Part shown: in pieces, positions 42,277-52,400 of the stretch
Numbering within the stretch: the first letter of the stretch is position 1
Layout: the number at the start of each line of letters is the position of its first letter
Origin: JBCBEX01 sp038528235
GTDB taxonomy: Bacteria; Bacteroidota; Rhodothermia; Rhodothermales; Rubricoccaceae
Assembly (NCBI GenBank): GCA_038528235.1
Contig: JBCBEX010000008.1
Coordinates: 24,552-88,551, forward strand
Direction: 5' to 3'
DNA length: 64,000 bases
Program-made: the position numbers and the translations under genes
Notes under the pieces: model-generated
Database searches by the model: none
What the model saw: the letters and a program-made list of their open reading frames with translations, nothing else
What the model was told of the DNA's origin: nothing

Positions 42277-44094
42277 CTACGGGGCGAGCACCCACGGTAG
42301 GCGTGCCTGCGGCGTAGCGTGCAGCCGCGAAGCCTCGGCCAGTGGAGCAAGCTGACGCAGCCACGCCTGGGCCTCGGGAGGGAGGGAAGTCGACCGTTGC
42401 AACTGGCCCCATTGACGAAGGCCGGGACTGCTGAGCAGTTGACCGACGAGGCGGTCGAACAGCGGCGGCGGCTGCGGGAAGGCACGCAGGCGGTAGCGGC
42501 CCGGCTCCAACGCGGCTAGTTCCGCTGCCAACTCGACGGCGCGGTCGAGCCCGCCTAACTCGTCCACGAGGCCAACGGCGTGCGCGTCCTCGCCCGTGTA
42601 GACGCGGCCCCCGGCAAGCAGGTCTACCGAGTCACGCGGCAAGTCCCGGCCTTCGGCGACGCGCTCTCGGAACGTGTCGTAGATGCGGTCCACCTCGCGT
42701 TCGAGAAGTGCTCGTTCGGCTGGGTCGAGCGGCTTGGCCGAGCTGTAGAGATCGGCGAACGGTGCCGTGAGCACCGTATCGGTGTCGAGGAAGAGCCGCG
42801 ATTCGAGGAAGTCGGAGGCGTCGAACAGGATCGAGAAGACGCCGATGGAGCCCGTGATCGTGAGCGGGTCGGCGACGATGGTGTCGGCGGGCGCGGCGAT
42901 GTAGTAGCCGCCTGAGGCCGCGACGCCTGCCATCGAGGCCACGACGGGCACCTCGGCCTTGGCGTTGACCACGGCGCGCCACATCGCATCGGCCGCGGTC
43001 GCGTCGCCGCCCGGCGAGTCAATCCGGACGACGAGGGCGGCCACCTTCGGGTCCGTGAGCGCATCATCGATGGCCTCGATGAACGTGTCCGCCCCAAGCA
43101 CCGAACCCATGACGACGTCCGAGCCGCTTTCGCCGTTGAGGATCGTGCCGGACGCATAGACGACGGCGATGCGGGCGTCGTCTTCGAAGTCAAGGCCAGC
43201 CTGCGCGGGCGAAGTCTGGACGTACTCGCTGAGCGTCAGTATAGGTAGGTCGTCGTCAGCGGCCAGGCCCATGCTCGCAGCGAGGTGCTCAACCAGTTCA
43301 TCATCGTACCACAGCGCATCGAGCAGTCCGACCTCGGCAGCGTCGGTCGCCGCCAGCACGCGGCCGCTATCGATGAGCGCCTCGACCTCTTGCGGCGCCA
43401 GGCCTCGGCCCTCGGAGACGGCTACGCTGAAGCGCCGAGCGCGGTCAGCGAGCAGAGCGCGGAGTTGGAACGCATTCGCCTCGGAGAGGGAGTTTCGCGT
43501 GAACGGCTCCACAGCGCTTTTGTAGTCCCCTGCGCGGATTGCCTGCGCCTCGATGCCGAGTTCGTCGAATAGGTCGGCGAAGAACGTCACGGAAGCGCCA
43601 AAGCCGGTCATGTCGAACGAGGCGACGGGTGGGCTCAGGATGCTGTCGGCAGCGGTGGCGAGGAAGTAGCCGGGCTGGTCGAAGCCCGCAGCCGTGGGGT
43701 GCGCGTAGATCGGCGTTCCCGAGGCGCGTACCCGCTCCAGGGCGTCCCGGACCTCCTCCAGGGCCGCCCAAGAAGCCTGCACGCCGTTGGGTCGGAGCCA
43801 GACCGCCGCGATGCGCTCGTCCGCTGCCGCCATGTCGAGCCCGAGCAGCACCTCGCGGAGGGTGGGCACGTCCGTGGCCAGCTCCGCGAATGGGTCGAGC
43901 GGGGCCTCTTCCAGGAGCGGACCGCCGAGGTCCACGACGAGCACAGCCTCCGAGGGGACCGCCGGCGTCGCGTCCGACCCGGCCACGAAGCCGATCAGCA
44001 GCAAGAGTAAAAAGCCGCCGACAAAGAGAAGGGCCGTAAGCGCCCCCACAAACGACGAAAAGGCGCGGGCAAAGAAGCCAGGCGAGGTGGACAT
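42277..44094 (-). CDS. sppA: Signal peptide peptidase SppA, 67-kDa type
   Basis: The 605-residue protein has one N-terminal membrane helix (~12-38) and tandem S49 domains. The Ser/Lys dyad is visible: Lys in RAGDYKSAVEPF (N-terminal half) and Ser in AGVAASGGYYIAAPAD (C-terminal half). IDSPGGDATAADAMWRAV is the family's substrate-shelf motif. It degrades leftover signal peptides in the membrane. The size matches the E. coli-type long form rather than the short Bacillus form. It is divergent from the Nudix gene with a 118-bp gap. Confidence 0.95.
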   Translation of the reverse strand: MSTSPGFFARAFSSFVGALTALLFVGGFLLLLLIGFVAGSDATPAVPSEAVLVVDLGGPLLEEAPLDPFAELATDVPTLREVLLGLDMAAADERIAAVWLRPNGVQASWAALEEVRDALERVRASGTPIYAHPTAAGFDQPGYFLATAADSILSPPVASFDMTGFGASVTFFADLFDELGIEAQAIRAGDYKSAVEPFTRNSLSEANAFQLRALLADRARRFSVAVSEGRGLAPQEVEALIDSGRVLAATDAAEVGLLDALWYDDELVEHLAASMGLAADDDLPILTLSEYVQTSPAQAGLDFEDDARIAVVYASGTILNGESGSDVVMGSVLGADTFIEAIDDALTDPKVAALVVRIDSPGGDATAADAMWRAVVNAKAEVPVVASMAGVAASGGYYIAAPADTIVADPLTITGSIGVFSILFDASDFLESRLFLDTDTVLTAPFADLYSSAKPLDPAERALLEREVDRIYDTFRERVAEGRDLPRDSVDLLAGGRVYTGEDAHAVGLVDELGGLDRAVELAAELAALEPGRYRLRAFPQPPPLFDRLVGQLLSSPGLRQWGQLQRSTSLPPEAQAWLRQLAPLAEASRLHATPQARLPWVLAP

Positions 44095-44212
44095 TGAGAC
44101 GGGAAGCGTGAAGAGTGGAGCGGGATCGAACGGCAGGGATAGGATCCGCTGTAGGCGACGTAGCAGGCGTCGACCGCCCCGCTACGTACCAAGAACCAGG
44201 GACAGAGCCCTC

Positions 44213-44764
44213 ATGAAACTCGAAGAGACGAAAAAGTCCTCAGACCTCCTCGTGGAGGGCGTGCTGCTGACGGCCTACCGCGACACGGTCGTGCTGCCGG
44301 ACGGCGGCGAGTCGGTTCGGGAATGGGTCAAGCACCCCGGGGCGTCTGCGGTCGTGCCGCTCTTCGCCGACGGGACGACGGTGCTGCTGCGTCAGTTCCG
44401 CTACCCGCCCCGGCGCACGTTCGTCGAAGTCCCGGCAGGGAAGCTCGACATGGACGGCGAGGACCCGGCCGACGTCGCCCTGCGCGAACTGGCGGAAGAG
44501 GCAGGGCTCACCGCGGAGCGCCTGACGCCCCTTGGGAAGACGTTTCCGTGCATCGGCTACAGCGACGAGGTCATTTACTTCTTCCTCGCCGAAGGCCTCT
44601 CCGACGCTGTGGCTCACACCGAAGACGACGAGTTCGTGGAGCCCTTCCGCCTGCCGTTCGCTGAGGCAGTGGCGATGGCGCGACGCGGCGAGATCCTCGA
44701 CGCGAAGAGCGAGATCGCGATTCTGCGTGCGGCAGCCTACCTCGACGAGCGCAACGCAGCATGA
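44213..44764 (+). CDS. Nudix hydrolase, ADP-ribose pyrophosphatase type
   Basis: ATG 44213 is chosen; the longer frame runs over the divergent sppA start. The 183-residue protein has the Nudix box GKLDMDGEDPADVALRELAEEAGL, with REL-A-EE-A-GL intact and one extra residue in the GX5E part. The ADPRase-type VPAG precedes it and an aromatic PFRLPF follows. It probably hydrolyses ADP-ribose or related sugar nucleotides to AMP and ribose-5-phosphate. Its stop overlaps the next ATG (ATGA at 44761-44764), indicating translational coupling with the SDR gene. Confidence 0.88.
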   Translation: MKLEETKKSSDLLVEGVLLTAYRDTVVLPDGGESVREWVKHPGASAVVPLFADGTTVLLRQFRYPPRRTFVEVPAGKLDMDGEDPADVALRELAEEAGLTAERLTPLGKTFPCIGYSDEVIYFFLAEGLSDAVAHTEDDEFVEPFRLPFAEAVAMARRGEILDAKSEIAILRAAAYLDERNAA

Positions 44765-45603
44765 CGGTCGCCATCCTCGGAGCTGGCTGGCTCGGCGAAG
44801 CGCTCGGATGGGCGCTCGGGGTGCGCGGCGACACGGTGCATGCCGCCACGACAACTCCGGCAAAGATGGCCCGATTGCGGGCTGGGGGAATGGAGCCGTT
44901 CCACCTCAAGGTGACCCCGGAGCGCATCGAGGGCGACGGCAGCGACCAGTTTTTCGACGTCGAGGCGCTCGTCGTGACGCTGCCGCCGGGAAGGCGCGAC
45001 CCGAACGTGCTCCTGCGCTATGGCGCACAGATCGACCACGTCATCAAGGCCGCAGCGCGTATCAACCATGTCATATTTACAAGCTCCACCTCGGTCTATC
45101 CCGACCTCGCAGGCGCGCCACGTTTCCGCGAGCTTGACGCTGCCACTATGCCGGACCAAATCAGCGCCTCCGGCAACGCATGCCTCGCTGCAGAACAGGC
45201 GCTCACGATGGCGCTCGACAGGGTCGCCGTGCTACGACTCGGCGGGCTCTACGGACCCGGGCGGACGCCCGCGCGATACTTGGCAGGCCGTGCCAATCTC
45301 GGCGGTGGGGATCGCCCCGTCAACCTCGTCCACCGCTCCGACGTGATTGCGGCAATCCAGCGTGTACTTGATACGGAAGCCGTCGGCACGTACAACCTGG
45401 CCGCCGACGAACACCCGACGCGTCGTGAGTTCTACCCAGCCGCCGCGCGCGCGCTAGGCTTGGAACCGCCAACGTTCGCCCCAGGCGACGGACCAGTCGT
45501 CGGCAAGTGGGTCAGCAACGCTCACGCAAAGGACGTGCTCGGAATCGCATTCCGGCCGCTCGATCCTGCTCGGCACGCCGAAGACACGGCGTCGGAGACG
45601 TAG
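44761..45603 (+). CDS. NAD(P)-binding SDR protein, YeeZ-like
   Basis: The 280-residue protein begins with a Rossmann glycine motif (AILGAGWLGEALG). It follows the extended SDR pattern of YeeZ-like proteins: VTLPPGRRDPN, VIFTSSTSVYPDL, LRLGGLYGPGR, NLVHRSDVIAAI and YNLAADEHPTRREFYP. The usual YxxxK catalytic pair is not obvious (ISASGNACLAAEQ occupies its place), as in YeeZ relatives, so it may act as a nucleotide-sugar-binding or atypical reductase protein. It is coupled to the Nudix gene by an ATGA overlap. The last codon is part of a palindrome shared with the convergent SCP2 gene. Confidence 0.78.
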   Translation: MTVAILGAGWLGEALGWALGVRGDTVHAATTTPAKMARLRAGGMEPFHLKVTPERIEGDGSDQFFDVEALVVTLPPGRRDPNVLLRYGAQIDHVIKAAARINHVIFTSSTSVYPDLAGAPRFRELDAATMPDQISASGNACLAAEQALTMALDRVAVLRLGGLYGPGRTPARYLAGRANLGGGDRPVNLVHRSDVIAAIQRVLDTEAVGTYNLAADEHPTRREFYPAAARALGLEPPTFAPGDGPVVGKWVSNAHAKDVLGIAFRPLDPARHAEDTASET

Positions 45604-45615
45604 CCCCAGGGGCTA
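45601..45615. terminator. 15-bp palindrome containing both convergent stop codons
   Basis: TAGCCCCAGGGGCTA: its first three bases are the TAG of the SDR gene and its last three are the reversed TAG of the SCP2 gene. It is a probable minimal bidirectional end signal; no T-run is present. Confidence 0.45.
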
Positions 45616-45948
45616 GCCGCCGAAGAGCGTCATGAACTTCGTCGCGAACGGGACCGAGCCCTTGAGCTTCAGTTTGCCGGACATCAGCGCCATCATCGGG
45701 TTGGTCTGCCCGTTCTCGATGGCGAGCCAGTCATCGGCGTCGGCCTTGAGCGTCAGGGTCGGGTCCTCGGGGGCCGCTGCGTTCTCCTCGATCGTCAACT
45801 CCGGGCCGTTGACACGGAGGAGCACCTGCTTGGCGTTGGCGCCAGAGAGGTCCATGAAGACCGTGGCGTCGACACCGTCGGCCTTATCGGTATCGAAGCG
45901 GTCCGGGTAGGAGGCGATCACGTCGTCGATCGTAGCGTAGCGAGGCAT
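45613..45948 (-). CDS. SCP2 sterol-binding-domain protein
   Basis: ATG 45948 (MPRYATIDDVIASYPDRFD) is preferred to a longer start. The 111 residues match the SCP2 fold: a helix, then strands VFMDLSGANAKQVLLRV, a lipid-tunnel helix around DDWLAIENGQTNPMMALMSG, then KLKLKGSVPFATKFMTLF. Such proteins bind acyl lipids or sterol-like molecules in the cytosol. It is a single gene, convergent with the SDR gene and upstream of the same-strand rlpA gene. Confidence 0.85.
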   Translation of the reverse strand: MPRYATIDDVIASYPDRFDTDKADGVDATVFMDLSGANAKQVLLRVNGPELTIEENAAAPEDPTLTLKADADDWLAIENGQTNPMMALMSGKLKLKGSVPFATKFMTLFGG

Positions 45949-46033
45949 GGGCGTGCAGTGTTGTACGGGGGAAGGGTGCAAGATACGCCCACGACCCGGA
46001 AAGGTGCACACTGTTAACCTGCGTCAGGCGCGC

Positions 46034-46465
46034 CTATTTCAGGATCTCCAATCGCACGGTCACGAGTCCGTCGTCCACCATGTCGATTTCCCGGGCGGCA
46101 CCAAGGGCTAGGTCGATGATCCGGTCGCGTGGCTCGGGACCACGGTCGTTGATGCGGACCGTTACTGTGGCCCCGTTGTCGGCACGGGTGACGCGCACCC
46201 GAGTGCCAAAGGGGAGCGTCCGGTGGGCTGCGGTCAGGCCCTCCGGGTCGAAGGTTTCACCGTTGGCCGTAGGGCTGCCGGCATACTTGTAGCCGTACCA
46301 GCTTGCCGTGCCCCGGACGGGGCCGAGCAGCGCGACGGGGTCTTCGGTCTCCTGGAGAAAGGCAGCAGGATCGCAGCCCGAGATCCAAAGGGGGAGAAGG
46401 AGGACGGCAACGAGACAGGCCGTCGCCGCGCTCGGGGGACGGCGCGAGGAGTGGGGAGCAGACAT
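46034..46465 (-). CDS. rlpA: RlpA-family lipoprotein (septal-ring lytic transglycosylase-like)
   Basis: The 143-residue protein has a signal peptide with lipobox (LWISGC, Cys31). Residues ~50-140 form the double-psi barrel of RlpA: GTASWYGYKYAGSPTANGETFD, LTAAHRTLPFGTRVRVTR and VRINDRGPEPRDRIIDL, with the conserved catalytic Asp in NDRGP. It would act on peptide-free septal glycan. The SPOR domain of enterobacterial RlpA is absent, giving the short form common in Bacteroidota. Confidence 0.88.
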   Translation of the reverse strand: MSAPHSSRRPPSAATACLVAVLLLPLWISGCDPAAFLQETEDPVALLGPVRGTASWYGYKYAGSPTANGETFDPEGLTAAHRTLPFGTRVRVTRADNGATVTVRINDRGPEPRDRIIDLALGAAREIDMVDDGLVTVRLEILK

Positions 46466-46681
46466 GGTGGTGGTGGTGGGGCGGTCGCCGAGTGATCGTG
46501 GCGGGAGGGGGAGGCCTCGGCGAAGATGTCAACAAAGTCGGGCCTCCGACCCATGGGTGGCAACACAGTTGGGCAAACAGGCATAGCACATCCCATGCCT
46601 GCTTCACGACCACGCACACCAGGGCCGCATCATAGACGCGCCCCTTTGGATTCCTCGTCCAGCCACTAGGTTTCACACCCC

Positions 46682-47143
46682 ATGCCGGAGGCCCGTACCA
46701 CCACGCTCGCCAGCCAGGACGGCGTGCTCACCATTGCCATGAAACCGCAGGTAGAGCGTTCTGTACGCCGGGTCGAGGGGCTGCACCAGCAGTTCATCGC
46801 GGATCACTGGCCGAGCCTCGCCGCAGCCGCGTTCGATGGGTGGAAGCGCCACGGAGCAGGCGCCGTCGTTCTGATCGGTAGCGCCAAGTCGTCCTTTTTC
46901 GGACGCAGTGAGCCGTTTGTAGCGGAGACTATTTGGTACACCACGCAGGTGCACAACGTGCCCGGCGCGCCCGAGGAGTGGTTCTCTGGTTGGGAAGCTG
47001 ACCAGCTAGAGACGTACGACCCGGACACGGAGAGCCTGCTCATCTTCGTGGACGTGGAGAGCGACCTACGCTGCGGCTACCGCGTCGAGGGCATGCTCGC
47101 TCCGCCAGAGGCGCACGTTCACGCGCGCGCCCGGTTCAACTGA
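46682..47143 (+). CDS. Uncharacterised cytosolic protein, 153 aa
   Basis: I do not recognise a family. The protein has no signal peptide or membrane segment. Notable pieces are a mixed-charge N-terminal helix (VERSVRRVEGLHQQFIADHWP), the hydrophobic strand AGAVVLIGSAKSSFFG, an acidic middle with three Trp (PEEWFSGWEADQLETYDP) and a strand LLIFVDVESDLRCGYRVEGML. The single frame covers the gap between divergent rlpA and the convergent beta-lactamase gene with coding-like composition, so it is likely real. Confidence 0.6.
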   Translation: MPEARTTTLASQDGVLTIAMKPQVERSVRRVEGLHQQFIADHWPSLAAAAFDGWKRHGAGAVVLIGSAKSSFFGRSEPFVAETIWYTTQVHNVPGAPEEWFSGWEADQLETYDPDTESLLIFVDVESDLRCGYRVEGMLAPPEAHVHARARFN

Positions 47144-47150
47144 GGAACCG
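47132..47150. terminator. Small hairpin between convergent genes
   Basis: CGGTTC (47132-47137) and GAACCG (47145-47150) with a 7-nt loop that contains the plus-strand TGA stop. It directly abuts the minus-strand stop at 47151. Confidence 0.35.
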
Positions 47151-48071
47151 TCACCTGGGCGGCAGCAGCCCTTCGCTCGTCATGATGCGACGGGCGATAC
47201 GCATGCGCTTGGGAGCATCGTCTCCGCCCCCCGGCATGTCGATGTTGAGCGCAAAGGCCCAGCGAGCCGGGCCGTCCGGTGTCGCGTGTTCGACGTAGCC
47301 GACCCACCACCCGATATCGGGATCTGGAACGTTGGCCCACCCCGTCTTGGCGCGCAGAACGTAAGGCGTCCCGTCCGCCAGCGCGCCACGTTCGACGATC
47401 ATCAAGCTGCGCACGGCCTTCTGCGTAGGCGAGGCGAACGGCAGCGACCCGCGCGCTAGCCCTTCGATCAGCGTGATCTGTTCCAGCGCCGAGACGCGCA
47501 GCGCCCCGTTGAGCCAGAAGAGGTCGATGCCGCCGCCAATGTCGCGGTTGCCGTAGCCGATCCGGTTCACGAAGCCTTGCATTCGCTCCTCGCCCAGGCG
47601 CCGGGCGATGTCCTGGAAGACCCACACCGCCGACGCTCGCAACGCAGGCCCGAGGGTGAGGTCCTCGTTCCACGCCGGGAGGAAGCGCTCCGACCCGTCC
47701 CAGACGAACACCTCCGTCGTGTCGGCGACAACGCCCGATTCGAGCGCGAACAGCGCGTTGGGGATCTTGAAGGTAGACGCAGGCAGGTAGCGCGTCGAGG
47801 CCCGCTCCGGATCGTGCACGTGCAAGGACTCGATACCCGCGTGCTCCGCTTCCGCGAGTGGTTCGCCGCTAAGCTTGGCGAGCACGAACGTGCCCTCGAC
47901 GCCTTCGTCTTTAAACGCCTGTGCGAAGTCGGGACGCACCTCCAGCGCCGGATCACTCCCCGTCCGCTCCAGGTGCGGCGAGGCGGCAGGAGCCCGGCTG
48001 GCCGGCAGTGTGAGCGACGCGGCGTGCCAGGCGAGTACACCAGCAAGGACGGCGATAACAAGGGCGCGCAT
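47151..48071 (-). CDS. Class D (OXA-type) beta-lactamase
   Basis: The 306-residue exported protein has a leader of ~25 residues. All class D motifs are present: STFK at 99-102 (Ser nucleophile and the Lys that is carbamylated), SAV at 147-149 followed by WVFQ, YGN at 173-175, and KTGW at 242-245. The segment IDLFWLNGALRVSALEQITLIEG is characteristic of OXA enzymes. It would hydrolyse beta-lactams in the periplasm. The gene sits between ordinary chromosomal genes with no nearby integron or IS signature, so it is probably intrinsic. Relatives acting as BlaR-type sensors are membrane-fused; this one is free-standing. Confidence 0.92.
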   Translation of the reverse strand: MRALVIAVLAGVLAWHAASLTLPASRAPAASPHLERTGSDPALEVRPDFAQAFKDEGVEGTFVLAKLSGEPLAEAEHAGIESLHVHDPERASTRYLPASTFKIPNALFALESGVVADTTEVFVWDGSERFLPAWNEDLTLGPALRASAVWVFQDIARRLGEERMQGFVNRIGYGNRDIGGGIDLFWLNGALRVSALEQITLIEGLARGSLPFASPTQKAVRSLMIVERGALADGTPYVLRAKTGWANVPDPDIGWWVGYVEHATPDGPARWAFALNIDMPGGGDDAPKRMRIARRIMTSEGLLPPR

Positions 48072-48136
48072 GGACGGGACGGCGGCACGAGGAGAGCAAA
48101 CAGGTGCTCAATCTAGTGCCGCCGGTGATCGCCCGT

Positions 48137-49228
48137 TTACGCGTCCACGCGTTCGCCGTACTGCGTCTGCACGTAGTCGCGATAGCTCTGGTCCATCACC
48201 GCCTGCAGCCACGATTCGTTGGCGAGGTACCACGCGACCGTAGCGCGGAGGCCGCTCTCGAAGGTGTGGTTGCGCGTCCAGCCGAGTTCGGTTTCGAGCT
48301 TGCCCGCGTCGATGGCGTAGCGGAAGTCGTGGCCCGGGCGGTCCTTGACGAACGTGATCTGCTCCCGTGCGGTGCCCACTTCGCGGCCGAGGGCTTCGTC
48401 GACGAGGTCGCAGAGCGTGTGCACCACGTCGAGGTTGCGGCGCTCGGCGCGACCGCCGATGCAGTAGGTCTCGCCGTTGCGCCCGTCGCGCAGGATCAGA
48501 TCGATGGCGTCGGCGTGGTCCTCCACGTGGAGCCAATCGCGGACGTTCTCGCCCGCGCCGTAGACCGGGAGCGGCGCGAGGTCGCGCGCCTTCGTGATCA
48601 TCAGCGGGATGAGCTTCTCCGGGAATTGGAACGGCCCGTAGTTGTTCGAGCAGTTCGAAATCACGACCGGCAGCCCATAGGTGTCGGCATAGGCGCGCAC
48701 GAGGTGGTCCGAGCCCGCCTTCGAAGCCGAGTAGGGCGAGTGCGGGTCGTAGGGCGTCGTCTCGTCGAAAGCCCCAGTGTCGCCGAGTGTGCCGAAGACC
48801 TCGTCCGTTGAGATATGGTAGAAGCGGAACGCCACGGGATCGATCGCCCCTTCGGTCGTCCACGCTCGCCGGGCCGCGTCCAGCAGCGTGGCCGTGCCGA
48901 CGACGTTCGTGCGGACGAACGCGAGCGGGTCGAGAATCGAGCGGTCGACGTGGCTCTCTGCCGCGAAGTGCGCGACTGTCGAGAAGTCGTGCTCGTCGAA
49001 GAGCCGTTGCACGAGCGCGCCGTCTGCGATGTCGCCGTGGACGAACGTATAGTTCTCGGCGTCCTCGATCGGCTGGAGCGTCATCGGGTTGCCGGCATAC
49101 GTGAGCGCGTCCAGGTTGACGAACTGCACGTCAGGGTAGCGGGGCACCATCCGCAGGAGGAAGTTGGCACCGATGAAGCCGGCGCCGCCCGTGACGAGGA
49201 CAACGCGCGGGGAATGAGGCGTAGACAT
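48137..49228 (-). CDS. rfbB: dTDP-glucose 4,6-dehydratase
   Basis: ATG 49228 (MSTPHSPRVVLVTGGAGFIG) is preferred over a start 11 codons earlier. The 363-residue extended SDR has the Rossmann GGAGFIGAN, the Asp/Glu pair in STDEVFGTLGD, the catalytic YSASKAGSD (YxxxK), the substrate motif NCSNNYGPFQFPEKLIPLMI and VRDWLHVEDHADAI. It converts dTDP-glucose to dTDP-4-keto-6-deoxyglucose for rhamnose and other deoxysugars. The other rml/rfb genes are not adjacent. A longer-range operon is not visible. Confidence 0.95.
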   Translation of the reverse strand: MSTPHSPRVVLVTGGAGFIGANFLLRMVPRYPDVQFVNLDALTYAGNPMTLQPIEDAENYTFVHGDIADGALVQRLFDEHDFSTVAHFAAESHVDRSILDPLAFVRTNVVGTATLLDAARRAWTTEGAIDPVAFRFYHISTDEVFGTLGDTGAFDETTPYDPHSPYSASKAGSDHLVRAYADTYGLPVVISNCSNNYGPFQFPEKLIPLMITKARDLAPLPVYGAGENVRDWLHVEDHADAIDLILRDGRNGETYCIGGRAERRNLDVVHTLCDLVDEALGREVGTAREQITFVKDRPGHDFRYAIDAGKLETELGWTRNHTFESGLRATVAWYLANESWLQAVMDQSYRDYVQTQYGERVDA

Positions 49229-49415
49229 GGCGGAGACAGGATGGGTGGCGGAGAATGGCAAGCACTACAGTATCGGCCAAGATCGTGCCGCCGCGAAGCG
49301 GAATCGAAGCGGAAGTACGCTATGCCCCTACCGACGGCACCCCGTCACCCCTCTCGCGTAGCTTCCAGCACCCACCGCAACACCGCTTCACTGCCACACC
49401 GCCGCACTCCCGGAG

Positions 49416-52400
49416 ATGGACCTCTTCGACGCCCTCAACGACGCCCACGCTGAACAGGAGCAGGCCACCGCCCAGGCGCAGGCTGACGCCGCGCCCGACG
49501 CCTCCGAGCGCCTCTACCTCGCCGACGCGATGGCGCTCGCGTACCGCGCCCACTTCGCGTTCATCAACCGACCGCTCATCAACACGAAGGGGCAGGACAC
49601 CTCGGCCGTTTACGGCTTCGCGATCAGCCTCCTCAAGCTGCTCGAAGACCATAAGCCCGAGCACATCGCCGTCGTGTTCGACGCGCTCGACGGTCCGCCC
49701 AACTTCCGCGACCAACTCTACGAAGACTATAAGGCGCACCGCCCGCCGATGCCGGAGGGGCTGAAGGAGGGCATCCCGTACATCAAAGAACTCGTCCGCG
49801 CCTTCGACATCCCCGTCCTCGAAGTGTCGGGCGTGGAGGCCGACGACGTGATCGGGACGCTCGCGAAGCAAGCGGCCACGGAGGGCGTCGATGTGATCAT
49901 CGTCTCGCCTGACAAGGATTTCCGGCAACTCCTCCAGGACGATCACTCCGACAACGGTGGGCACGGCGCGATCTCGATGCTGCGGCCGGCTTACAAGGGC
50001 GAGGAGTTCGACCTCGAAACCGCTGACACCTTCCGCGAGAGCTACGGCGTCGAGCCCATCCAGTTCATCGACATTCTGGCGCTCCTCGGCGACGCGTCGG
50101 ACAACGTGCCGGGCGTGCGCGGCATCGGTAAGAAGGGCGCGCCGAAGCTGATTCAGGAGTACGGCACCGTCGAGAACCTCCTCGACCACGCCGAGGAGCA
50201 GAAGGGCAAGCGCGTCCGCGAAGGCCTCCTCAACCACCGCGACGATGCGATCCTGAGCAAGCAACTCGTCACGATCCTCACCGACATCGATTTCGACGAG
50301 CACGGGCAGGACGTGGACTGGCACCGCCTCCGCCGCACCGACCCACACCTTGACCGCGTGGAGGAACTGTTCGACGAGTTGGAGTTCGGCAACCGCCTCC
50401 GCAAGCGGATCAAAGACTACCACGACGGCAAGGATCGCGCGCCTCGCACGACCAATCTCTTGCCCGAGGACGACCCTGCGCTGAGCTTCGATTTCGGGCC
50501 GTACGAGCCTGTGAAGGAGATGGACGAGGACCGTGTGGACTACCACACCGCGCTCTCGCGTGAGGCGGTCGAGCGTGCTCACGCCCACGTTGCCGACGCC
50601 GACCGCTTCGCCCTCGACACCGAGACGAGTAGCCTCGACGCGATGGAGACGGACCTCGTCGGCGTCTCGCTGTCGTCAAAGGCCCGCGAAGCCCACTACG
50701 TCCCGACGCCGCTCCCCGACGGCACGCAGACGGCCGCGCTCCTCGACATGCTGCGGCCCGCGCTCGAAAACGACGCGCTGAAGGTCGGGCACAACCTCAA
50801 GTTTGACCTCGTCGTCCTCGCGGAGCACGGCCTGGAGGTCGGCGGGCCGCTCTTCGACACGATGGTGGCGCACTACCTCATCGAGCCCGAGGCGAGCCAC
50901 AAGATGGACGACGTGGCGAGTTTTTACCTGAGCTATCGTCCGCAGCCGATCACAGACCTCATCGGCACGGGCAAGAACGCGAAGTCGATGCGCGACGTGC
51001 CCATCGACCAGGTCGGGCCCTACGCGTGCGAGGACGCCGACATCACGTTCCGGCTGATGGACGTGCTCAAGGCGAAGCTGGCGGAGGACGGCCTGCTCGC
51101 CATCGCCGAGGAGATCGAGTTTCCGCTCATCCGCGTGCTCGTCGAAATAGAGCGCCACGGCGTCCGCGTCGATCCGAAGATCCTGGAGCCGATCAGCCAG
51201 CAACTCGGCGACGAGATGGCGCGCATTGAGGCGGAGGTCTACGAGGCCGTCGGGCGCACCTTCAACGTCGGCAGCCCGAAGCAACTCGGCCAGGCGCTCT
51301 TCGGGCCGGTGCCCACCGACGCTGACCGAGAGGCTGCGCGCGTTTGGGCGGAGGAAGTCAAGGACCCCAAAGCCGCCGGTAAAACCAAAAAGCAACTCAA
51401 AGAGGAGGAGCCCACGTTCGGCCTCGGCCTCGACCACAAGGGGCAGACGGCGTCGGGGCAGTACAAGACCTCGGAGGCCATCCTCGAAGAGGTCACCACG
51501 GAGTCGGACCACCCCGTCCCGCGCCTTGCGCTCGACTGGCGCAAGCTCTCGAAGCTGAAGAACACGTACGTCGACAAGCTCCCCGAACTCATCAACCCCG
51601 CCACCGGCCGCATCCACACCGACTTCAACCAGACCGTCACGGCCACGGGGCGCCTATCGTCGAGCAACCCGAACCTCCAGAACATCCCCGTCCGCACGGA
51701 GCAGGGCCGCGAGATCCGCCGCGCCTTCGTCGCCGCACCCGGCTTCAAGCTGCTCGCTGCCGACTACGCGCAGATCGAGCTCCGCATCCTCGCGCACCTC
51801 TCCGGCGACCCCGGCCTCATCGAGGCGTTCCAGCAGGGCCTCGACATCCATACCGCCACGGCCGCCCGCGTCTTCGACGTGGACCTCGCGGACGTGACGC
51901 GCATCCAGCGCAGCCAGGTCAAGCAGGTCAACTACGGCATCCCGTACGGCGTCTCGGCGTTCGGGCTCGCCCAGCGCATGCGCATCCCCGTAGGCGAGGC
52001 GCAGGAACTGATCGAGCAGTACAACCGCAGCTACCCGCGCGTGGTGGAGTACCTCACCGAGCTTGTGGCCGTGGCGCGCGAGAAGGGCTACGCCGAGACG
52101 CTGCGCGGGCGGCGGCGCTACCTCCCGCAGATCACGAGCCGCGACCACCGCGACCGGTCGTTTGCGGAGCGCGTGGCCGTGAACATGCCCATCCAGGGCA
52201 CGCAGGCCGACATGATCAAGCTCGCGATGGTCGCCATCCACCGCCGCCTCAAGGCCGAGCAGCTAGCCACGCGCATGATCCTCCAGGTCCACGACGAACT
52301 CGTCTTCGAAGTCCCCGACGGCTCCGGCGATTTCTCCGGCGAGATTGAGACGGCCACGGCCCTCATCCGCGAGGAGATGGCGCAGGCGCAGCCCCTCGGC

